Shown: positions 1 through 5,033 of the stretch, piece after piece | How the letters are laid out: each line of letters begins with the position of its first letter | Position numbering within the stretch: the first letter of the stretch is position 1 | Assembly (NCBI GenBank): GCA_005889515.1 | Contig: VBHE01000098.1 | Location: forward strand, 1 to 5,033 | DNA: 5,033 nucleotides | Direction of reading: 5' to 3' | Origin: Chloroflexota bacterium | GTDB taxonomy: Bacteria; Chloroflexota; Dormibacteria; Aeolococcales; Aeolococcaceae | Translations under genes and position numbers: made by a program | Notes under the pieces: generated by a model | What the model was told of the DNA's origin: nothing | What the model saw: only the letters and a program-made list of their open reading frames with translations | Databases searched by the model: none

Positions 1-1
1 C

Positions 2-641
2 AAGCCCGTCCGCTACTGCGGATACGTGTGCGCGCCGGCCGGGTCCGATCAACCCGAGCGCACGCGCGCGCGACGAGTCGGCCCGGTGCCAGGCGGCCGG
101 ATGATCGTCGCCATGGCCGGGGGCGGCGCCGACGCCTATGCGCTGATGAGGACCCTGGTCGACGCAGTCCCCGAGATCCGCGCGACGCAGCCCTGCACCT
201 TCGTCATCGTCACCGGACCCTTCATGCCAGAGCTGGAGCGCCGGGACCTGAAGCAGCGCGCGGAGGGGCTACCGGTGCGGCTGCGGACGATGGTGGGCGA
301 CCCACTGAAGTACCTCGCCGCTGCGGACCTTGTTGTCGCCATGGCCGGCTACAACACCACGATGGAGGTGCTGCGCATGGGCACGCCGGCGCTCCTCGTT
401 CCGCGCCGGGGCCCGAGCAGCGAGCAGCGCATGCGGGCACGACGGTCCCGGCCGGCTGGCCACCGCGGTGATCGAGGCGCTCTCCGCCGCGCCGCTCGCG
501 CATCCCGCCTCGCCCCCCGATCTCGGCGGCATCGGCCGTGCGGCGAAGCAGCTTCACGCAGGCGCGCTCACCGCCCGGGCCGCCGTCACCATGGGGCGGG
601 GGATCCGATTCCCCGTCGATCTCCTCGACCAGGCCGTCTAG
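2..641 (+). CDS. Predicted GT-B glycosyltransferase (COG4671/MurG-like), C-terminal half; 5' cut by window edge, frame-broken
   Basis: Likely transfers a sugar from a nucleotide-sugar donor in glycan or glycolipid synthesis; donor and acceptor are unknown. The reading frame is open from base 2 with no credible start, and its first residues (RYCGYV) look like the inter-domain linker of this family, so the N-terminal acceptor domain lies upstream. Visible C-terminal-domain signatures are a glycine loop (VAMAGGGADAY, about 107-139), IVTGPFMP (about 206-229) and a donor-binding stretch AGYNTTMEVLRMGTPALLVPR (bases 344-406). After EQRMRA (to about 439) the frame beginning at base 2 loses family character. 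Coding continues in the frame containing 441 (GPGRLATAVIEAL) and ends at TAG 639-641. The 15-20 residues usually found between these two pieces seem to be missing, so this is either a pseudogene or an assembly error. The family call rests on remembered motifs; the GT-B fold is more certain than the exact family. It heads the operon seen here, one base ahead of the first kinase gene. Confidence 0.72.
437..447 (+). other. Reading-frame break (apparent small deletion) inside the glycosyltransferase gene
   Basis: The frame of base 2 carries glycosyltransferase sequence up to the Ala codon at 437-439. From 441 the next frame carries the expected C-terminal continuation (RLATAVIEAL and onward to the stop at 641). 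A net loss of 3n+2 bases restores continuity, and family-typical spacing suggests something like 44-50 missing bases. There is no slippery heptamer or stop codon at the site that would suggest programmed frameshifting. If translated as written, ribosomes would read on to about 835 in the wrong frame, overlapping the next gene. Confidence 0.7.
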
Positions 642-642
642 C

Positions 643-1986
643 ATGGATGTCGACGCCGCGATCTCTGGGCAGGCGGGTCACCGCGGGCTCCGGGCTCTCC
701 TCCTCGGCGATGGCCGCGACGCGCTCCGCGAGATGCTGGGCTCCATGCTCGGCCGGGATCCGGCGCCGGCCGCGTGCCGGCTGGTGCGCGCGCATCTCAA
801 GCCCGCGAGGAAGCTCACCGCCTGCTACGACGTGACCCTGGACGGCACCGGCTCCACGACGCCGGTGGCGGTGACCTGGTTCCGCGGCGGAACCGTGGCG
901 GACGCCGACAGCCTCGACGCCGCCGAGGAGGAGCTCCGGCGTGCGTCCCTCCCCACGGGCTTCGCGCGGCTGTGGGCGACCCGGCCGTCGTGGGGGATGC
1001 AGGTGCTGGCCGCGCCCCTGGATCCGGCCTTCCCCGACCTCGGCGACCTCTCCCATCCCCGCCGGGCCGGTGAGGTGCTGTCCCGGTGCGGCGTCCTGCC
1101 CGCCGTTCCCGAGGGTGGGGTGCAGGTGCGACCGATCCGTTATCGGCCCGGCCAGCGCCACGTCCTCGAGTATCGCCCCGACCGCGGTCCTTCGCTGTTC
1201 GTGAAGCTGTATCGGCCGGGCGCCGGCGGCTCGGTGGCCGGCGCGGTCGGCACCCTCTTCGACCAGCTGGAGGCGGCCGCGGTCCCGCGCGTGCGCGCCG
1301 TCCATCCCGCCGCGGTGCTCGGCGGCGGAGACGCCCTTCTGTACCTCTGCGCTCCGGGCGCGCCGCTCTCGCAGCGGCTGCGAGCCGGCCGGCCGCCGGC
1401 ACCCGGCCACCTGCACCACGTCGGCCTGCTGTTGCGCGCCATTCACTCGTCGGTCCCGGGACCGGGGTCGGTCCTCCCCAGGCGGGACCTCGAGGGTGAG
1501 GCCCGCGTCGTCCTCCGCGCCTGCGAAGCGATGACGGCGCTGCGTCCGGACCTCGGCGCCGCGGCGTCGCGCATCGTCGAGCAGGCGTGCGCAGGTCTGG
1601 TGGCGCTCGAGCAGGAGCCGGCCACCGTCGTCCACGGTGACATGAAGGCCGACCACATGCTCTGGGGGCCGCAGGGGCTGACCGTCCTCGACACCGACCG
1701 GTGCGCGTTCGCCGACCCCGCCTTCGACCTGGGCAAGATGCTCGCCGATGTGCGCTGGTGGACGGCGGCCACCCCGCGCGCCGACGCCGCCGCGGTCGAG
1801 GCGGAGATCCTGGCCGGCTACGGAGCCGCCGGCCAGCGGCTGGCGCGCGCCCAGCTCTATGCCGCACTGCTGCTGGTGCGTATGGCCGCCCGCCGCGTCC
1901 CCCTGGCGAGCCGCGACTGGGCCTCGCGCACCGGCGGTCTCCTCGCCCTCGCCGGCCGGGCCGTCGAGGTGAGGACCGCGGCGTGA
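643..1986 (+). CDS. APH-fold phosphotransferase 1 (kinase with duplicated N-lobe)
   Basis: A cytosolic kinase-like protein of the APH/choline-kinase superfamily, 447 residues, longer than the usual 270-330 of APH enzymes. The C-lobe shows the catalytic loop HGDMKADH (331-338, catalytic Asp333) and the metal-binding segment VLDTDRCAFADPAFDLG (Asp350). His338 replaces the usual Asn of HxDxxxxN. A hinge-like LLYLCAPGAPL (about 232-242) and an LxxIH helix (about 264-268) come before it. The extra length is N-terminal: LKPARKLTACYDV (about 52-64) resembles YRPGQRHVLEYR (167-178), but only the second copy is followed by the expected Lys (FVKLY, Lys188). The ATG at 643 was chosen because it follows the previous stop (TAG 639-641) after one base; the earlier in-frame GTG (538) would sit inside that gene. 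No good Shine-Dalgarno is visible, so coupling to the upstream gene is likely. The last 4 bases overlap the next gene. The substrate is unknown, and the glycosyltransferase context suggests a sugar or glycan rather than an antibiotic. Confidence 0.85.
   Translation: MDVDAAISGQAGHRGLRALLLGDGRDALREMLGSMLGRDPAPAACRLVRAHLKPARKLTACYDVTLDGTGSTTPVAVTWFRGGTVADADSLDAAEEELRRASLPTGFARLWATRPSWGMQVLAAPLDPAFPDLGDLSHPRRAGEVLSRCGVLPAVPEGGVQVRPIRYRPGQRHVLEYRPDRGPSLFVKLYRPGAGGSVAGAVGTLFDQLEAAAVPRVRAVHPAAVLGGGDALLYLCAPGAPLSQRLRAGRPPAPGHLHHVGLLLRAIHSSVPGPGSVLPRRDLEGEARVVLRACEAMTALRPDLGAAASRIVEQACAGLVALEQEPATVVHGDMKADHMLWGPQGLTVLDTDRCAFADPAFDLGKMLADVRWWTAATPRADAAAVEAEILAGYGAAGQRLARAQLYAALLLVRMAARRVPLASRDWASRTGGLLALAGRAVEVRTAA
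1966..1975 (+). promoter_or_regulatory. Ribosome binding site for APH-fold gene 2
   Basis: GAGGTGAGGA lies 7 bases before the GTG at 1983. It is the clearest Shine-Dalgarno in the window and decides the GTG start, which overlaps the upstream stop as GTGA. Confidence 0.7.
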
Positions 1987-3233
1987 CCCCGCCGGTGCCG
2001 ACCGGCTCGACCCGGCTGCCTCCCCGGGAACTCGATCCCTCGCTGCCCGACCTGGCGGCGGTGCTCGATCCCGCCGAGGTCGCACGGCGCCTCCAACGTC
2101 ACTGGCCCGGGCCCGGCAGCCCCCCCTCGATCAGCGACTGCGCCGTCGAGCACGTCCAGTGGTCGCCGGGTGTCGAGTGCCGCGTCACCTGCCGGCTGAC
2201 GCTGTCACCGGCCGTGGACGGGCCCGCGTCGACCGTCGTCGTCGTCGTCGCCACGCCCATGGGCGTGCGGGACCGCCTCTACACCTCCGACCCCGAGCTC
2301 CCCGGCCTCGTCGCCGCCACCGACCCGGCGGTGATGCGGGGCTGGTTCTCGGAACGGCTCGAGCGCCCGGTCGAGGCGTGCTCGGTCACCCCGGTGAGCT
2401 ATCGACCGGCGAGCAGGTGCGTGCTCCGCTACCGGCTCTCCGGAGGCAGCTCCACCGCGGCGTACGGGAAGCTCCTCGGGGGCGACGGGTTCGAGGCCCT
2501 GGCGTCGACGGCGAGATCGCTGGGTGACGACCTGGCCCCGCTCCTGGTCGGGGTCGCACCCGACTGGCGGCTGGTGGTCCAGGGGGATGCCGGCGATCGC
2601 AGCCTCGCCGCGATCGCCGCGGAGCCGCCGTCGCCGGGAACGCTGGCGCAGCTGCGCTCCGGCGGACGGCTGCTGTGCCGGCTGCACCGCAGCGGTGGCC
2701 CCCGCGGGTGGCGCCGATCGCTCGTCGACGACATCGACGGGCTCCACGATCATCTGCCCGCGGTCCGGTGCGTCTCGCCGTCGGTCGCGGAGCTGATGAG
2801 TGCCGGGATCGATCGCCTGGCACGGCTCCCCGCGGCGGCGGGACGTCCGGCCCCCGGGCACGGTGCCTTCCGCCTCGACCAGGTGCATCTCTCCGTCCGC
2901 GGGCCGGTGCTCATCGACCTCGACTCGTTCTGCTGGGCCGAGCCCGCCCGCGACGTCGCCAACCTCCTCGCCTACCTCCGCTGGCGCGAGCTCCGCCGGC
3001 CCGAGGCGGCCGCAGCGGTGACGGCGATCCGCGCCGCCTTCCTGGCGGGGTACGCCGACGAGGCGGCGGCACCGCTCGACGCCGACCGGCTGCGGGTCTT
3101 CGAGGCGGCGGCGCTGCTGAAGATCGCCGGTCGGCGCTGCCGCAGGCTCGCGGTCGCGGAGTGGGGGCTCCTCGGCGACCTCGTGTCCGCGGCGCTCGAC
3201 CTCCTCGGCGCCGCCGCCGGACGGCGGTCATGA
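1983..3233 (+). CDS. APH-fold phosphotransferase 2, likely pseudokinase (HGA in place of HGD)
   Basis: A 416-residue paralogue of the preceding gene with the same layout. A first N-lobe-like copy (WSPGVECRVTCRL, about 60-72) is followed by a Val-rich strand without Lys. Next comes TSDPELPGLVAATDPAVM, comparable to PLDPAFPDLGDLSHPRR of gene 1, and then a second copy YRPASRCVLRYRL (140-152) with the putative ATP-binding Lys163 (AAYGKLL). A hinge (WRLVVQGDAGDRSL, about 195-208) and an LH helix (234-235) follow. The catalytic loop reads HGAFRLDQ (293-300): the general-base Asp is Ala295 and the usual Asn is Gln300. The metal-site segment LIDLDSFCWAEPARDVAN is intact (Asp312). The C-terminal helices (ALLKIAGRRCRRL) match the family. 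Loss of the catalytic Asp with Lys and metal Asp retained suggests a pseudokinase, a nucleotide-binding partner, or an enzyme with altered chemistry. The start is GTG 1983 (GTGA overlap, strong ribosome binding site); the end overlaps the next gene by ATGA. Confidence 0.83.
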   Translation: MTPPVPTGSTRLPPRELDPSLPDLAAVLDPAEVARRLQRHWPGPGSPPSISDCAVEHVQWSPGVECRVTCRLTLSPAVDGPASTVVVVVATPMGVRDRLYTSDPELPGLVAATDPAVMRGWFSERLERPVEACSVTPVSYRPASRCVLRYRLSGGSSTAAYGKLLGGDGFEALASTARSLGDDLAPLLVGVAPDWRLVVQGDAGDRSLAAIAAEPPSPGTLAQLRSGGRLLCRLHRSGGPRGWRRSLVDDIDGLHDHLPAVRCVSPSVAELMSAGIDRLARLPAAAGRPAPGHGAFRLDQVHLSVRGPVLIDLDSFCWAEPARDVANLLAYLRWRELRRPEAAAAVTAIRAAFLAGYADEAAAPLDADRLRVFEAAALLKIAGRRCRRLAVAEWGLLGDLVSAALDLLGAAAGRRS

Positions 3234-4237
3234 CCGTGACCGGCGGACTGCCGCTCGCGGATGCGGTCGAGGTGCCGACCGGGGCCCTCGACCCCGATGT
3301 GATGTCGCGGTGTCTGGCGCCCTTCCTCGACGCCGCCGACGCGCCGCGCGTGGTGACCGCCCGCCTCGTCGCCGTCGCCCCGGGCCGGCGGGCGGTCATC
3401 GCCTACCGGACCGCCGGACGCGATGGCGACGGGCCGTCGCTGATCGGCAAGACCTACCTCGACCCCCAGCGAGCACGCCGGCTCCACCGGGTGCTCGCGC
3501 AGCTGAGCGCCCTCGACATCGGAGTCCCACGACCGGTCGCGCACCTGCCGGGGTTGCGCATGTCGGCGTTCACCGCCTCCGGCGGGCGCACCCTCGACCG
3601 CCTCGCCGGCGCCGAGCGCGAGGCGGGGATCGTGGCCGCTGCGCGCTGGCTCGCCACCCTGCACGCCTTGCCGGTGAGCCTCGACCGCCGGTTCGACCTG
3701 GCCGCCGAGACCCACAACCTCGACGCCTGGGCGCGGCTCGTCGCTGACCGGCAGCCCGCCGCCGCCGGCCGCGCCACCCTCCTGGCCCGGCGCCTCACCG
3801 CGCTCGCCCCCCGCCTCGAGCTCGTGGACGGCGTCCCCATCCACAAGGACTTCCACTATCAGCACACCCTGGTCGAGGCCGGCGGGATGGTCGTCATCGA
3901 CCTCGACGAGGCGCGTGCCGGCGACCCCGCCTTCGATGTCGCCCACTTCGCCGCGAACCTGCGCCTGCTCGCGCTGCGGGAGTGCATCACCTCCGGCGAG
4001 CCGGCGCCCCTCGAGTCGGCGTTCCTCGACGCATACGCTTCGCACACCGGCTACCGGTGCGACGCGCGTCACCGCTGGTTCGGCGCGTACACCTCCCTCA
4101 AGATCGCCCGGCAGCTCGCCTGCGCCCGGGGACCGAGGCCGGTGCCCAGCGGCGCCGAGCTCGAGCGCCAGGTCGGGTGCATCCTCGAGGAGGGCCTGCG
4201 CTCCCTGGCGGAGCGTGCTGGCGGAGCTGCGACATGA
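3230..4237 (+). CDS. APH-fold phosphotransferase 3 (single N-lobe, intact catalytic Asp)
   Basis: A 335-residue APH-fold kinase of ordinary family length. It has one N-lobe copy, VAPGRRAVIAYRT (49-61), followed by SLIGKTYLD with putative ATP-binding Lys74. A hinge region (LRMSAFTASGGRTLDRL, 109-125) and an LATLH helix (His145) precede the catalytic loop HKDFHYQH (205-212, Asp207). As in gene 1 of the trio, the HxDxxxxN Asn is His (His212). The metal-binding segment VVIDLDEARAGDPAFDVAHF follows (Asp224), and the C-terminal helix SLKIARQLACA resembles the other two. This looks like the most complete kinase of the three. The ATG at 3230 overlaps the upstream stop (ATGA); no Shine-Dalgarno is evident and a short GC hairpin precedes it, so reinitiation after gene 2 is likely. 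The stop overlaps the next start, again as ATGA. The acceptor is unknown; a sugar, glycan or lipid-linked intermediate is an inference from context. Confidence 0.86.
   Translation: MTVTGGLPLADAVEVPTGALDPDVMSRCLAPFLDAADAPRVVTARLVAVAPGRRAVIAYRTAGRDGDGPSLIGKTYLDPQRARRLHRVLAQLSALDIGVPRPVAHLPGLRMSAFTASGGRTLDRLAGAEREAGIVAAARWLATLHALPVSLDRRFDLAAETHNLDAWARLVADRQPAAAGRATLLARRLTALAPRLELVDGVPIHKDFHYQHTLVEAGGMVVIDLDEARAGDPAFDVAHFAANLRLLALRECITSGEPAPLESAFLDAYASHTGYRCDARHRWFGAYTSLKIARQLACARGPRPVPSGAELERQVGCILEEGLRSLAERAGGAAT
4223..4226 (+). promoter_or_regulatory. Ribosome binding site for the GT4 gene
   Basis: GGAG lies 7 bases before the ATG at 4234, inside the 3' end of the third kinase gene. It supports the ATGA-overlap start over a later in-frame GTG at 4273. 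Confidence 0.5.
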
Positions 4238-5033
4238 GGGCCGGCGGGGCCGATCCGGATGGGGCGCCTGGCGTGCTGAGGGTGGCGTACGTGGTCCGGA
4301 GCTGGCCACGGCTGTCCCAGACCTTCGTGCTCAATGAGATCCTCGCGCTGGAGCGCATCGGCGTCCGCATCACCCTCTTCGCGATGAGCCGTGCCGAGGA
4401 GACGGTGGTGCAGCCTCAGGTCGCCGAGGTGAGAGCGCCCGTGCACCATCTCGACACCGGCTCCCCGCGGCGCGCCGTTGCCCACCTGCGGGTGGCTGCG
4501 GGATCACCGTGGCGGTACCTGCGCACCCTGGCCTTCGCGCTCACCCAGCGCCACCTGCTCGGTGGCTACACCCAGAGCGGCGCACTCAGGGCGTTCGACC
4601 GCGCGGTGCGGGTCGCAGTGCGGCTCGGCGTGCGCCGCGGACGCTCGCTCTGGCACATCCACGCACACTTCGCCCACGACCCCGCGCTCGTCGCGTTGCT
4701 TGCCCACCGGCTGACGGGTTCGACATTCAGCTTCACAGCCCACGCGCGCGACCTGTACCAGATCCCCGAAGGCGCGCTGCGCGGGCGGGCGCACGAGGCC
4801 ACCGCGGTCGTCACCTGCTGCCGCACCAACGCCGACCACATCCGCGGCGTGATCGGCGAGGGCGACCCGCCGGTCGAGCTCGTCTACCACGGCGTCGACC
4901 TGGGGCGGTTCCACCCCGCGATGGTGCGCCCCGTCCACGAGGTGCCGCTGCTGGTCTCGGTGGGCCGCCTGGTGGAGAAGAAGGGATTCGACGACCTGCT
5001 CCGGGCCTGCGCGCGGCTCGCCGCCCGAGGGCG
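4234..5033 (+). CDS. Glycosyltransferase family 4, exopolysaccharide/colanic-acid type (3' cut by window edge)
   Basis: The first 266 codons of a GT-B glycosyltransferase, open to the right edge. The N-terminal domain begins with LRVAYVVRSWPRLSQTFVLNEI (15-36), the opening typical of WcaL/AmsK-like enzymes that add sugars to lipid-linked exopolysaccharide repeats. It continues with WHIHAHFAHDPALVALL (141-157), FSFTAHARDLY (165-175) and VVTCCRTNADHI (192-203), then the linker VYHGVDLGRFHP (217-228). The C-terminal nucleotide-sugar domain starts at LVSVGRLVEKKGFDDLL (239-255), the classic GT4 'vGRLvekKG' signature. The E-x7-E donor-binding motif would lie beyond the window. The start is ATG 4234, overlapping the kinase stop as ATGA with GGAG 7 bases upstream. 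A 13-residue Gly/Pro-rich leader precedes the first strand, so GTG 4273 is a possible alternative. It acts in the cytosol, probably at the inner membrane face; donor and acceptor are unknown. Confidence 0.88.
   Translation, partial: MRAGGADPDGAPGVLRVAYVVRSWPRLSQTFVLNEILALERIGVRITLFAMSRAEETVVQPQVAEVRAPVHHLDTGSPRRAVAHLRVAAGSPWRYLRTLAFALTQRHLLGGYTQSGALRAFDRAVRVAVRLGVRRGRSLWHIHAHFAHDPALVALLAHRLTGSTFSFTAHARDLYQIPEGALRGRAHEATAVVTCCRTNADHIRGVIGEGDPPVELVYHGVDLGRFHPAMVRPVHEVPLLVSVGRLVEKKGFDDLLRACARLAARG

Noticed and set aside
437..447. Programmed ribosomal frameshift in the first glycosyltransferase
   Set aside because: No slippery heptamer, nearby stop or evident pseudoknot is present, and residues appear to be missing at the junction, which a simple frameshift would not cause.
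538..642. Upstream GTG start extending the first kinase by 35 residues
   Set aside because: The extension is low-complexity Ser/Pro/Arg and overlaps the coding C-terminus of the glycosyltransferase; the ATG at 643 sits cleanly after that gene's stop.
26..835. Single 269-codon reading of the first glycosyltransferase through to 835
   Set aside because: After about 440 the translation becomes an Arg/Pro-rich shadow with no family similarity. The true C-terminus is in the next frame and ends at 641, and the read-through would overlap the next gene by almost 200 bases. The GTG at 26 is inside the domain, not a start.
586..2085. Long open frame on the - strand (499 codons), with another at 2972-4309 (445 codons)
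   Set aside because: Both lie wholly antisense to well-supported kinase genes. Their translations are Arg/Gly/Ala/Pro-rich without recognisable motifs, as expected for mirror frames in very GC-rich DNA.
2235..2249. Five tandem GTC triplets (possible microsatellite)
   Set aside because: They encode a run of Val in a predicted beta strand of the first N-lobe copy. This is normal codon preference in this composition, too short to call a repeat element.
643..4237. Aminoglycoside-resistance gene cluster
   Set aside because: The APH fold alone does not imply antibiotic phosphorylation. The catalytic loops depart from classical resistance enzymes, one lacks the catalytic Asp, and the neighbours are glycosyltransferases.

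Overview
The window is a very GC-rich stretch (roughly three quarters G+C by eye) with strong G/C preference at third codon positions. It is packed with same-strand genes that abut or overlap by 4 bases. This fits a high-GC bacterium, such as an actinobacterium or a high-GC Chloroflexota/Dormibacterota-like soil lineage. No rRNA, tRNA or lineage-specific marker is present, so the assignment is only a suggestion.

Layout, all on the + strand: (1) 2-641, the C-terminal half of a GT-B glycosyltransferase resembling the COG4671/MurG-like 'predicted glycosyltransferase' family; it is cut by the left edge and carries an internal reading-frame break at about 437-447. (2) 643-1986, an aminoglycoside-phosphotransferase (APH)-fold kinase. 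(3) 1983-3233, a second APH-fold protein whose catalytic-loop Asp is replaced by Ala. (4) 3230-4237, a third, shorter APH-fold kinase. (5) 4234 to beyond the right edge, the N-terminal part of a family-4 glycosyltransferase of the exopolysaccharide/colanic-acid type. The junctions are TAG-c-ATG, GTGA, ATGA and ATGA, so the genes almost certainly form one transcript with translational coupling. There is no intergenic region above a few bases, and I see no internal promoter, terminator, mobile element, CRISPR array or RNA gene.

Interpretation: three diverged APH-fold paralogues sit between two glycosyltransferases. This context argues for cell-surface glycan or glycolipid biosynthesis (sugar or glycan phosphorylation) rather than antibiotic resistance. 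The first two paralogues appear to carry a duplicated N-lobe, of which only the second copy keeps the ATP-binding Lys. The middle paralogue has an HGA loop in place of HGD and may be a pseudokinase partner of an active neighbour. The third has one N-lobe copy and an intact catalytic Asp. The real substrate cannot be read from the sequence.
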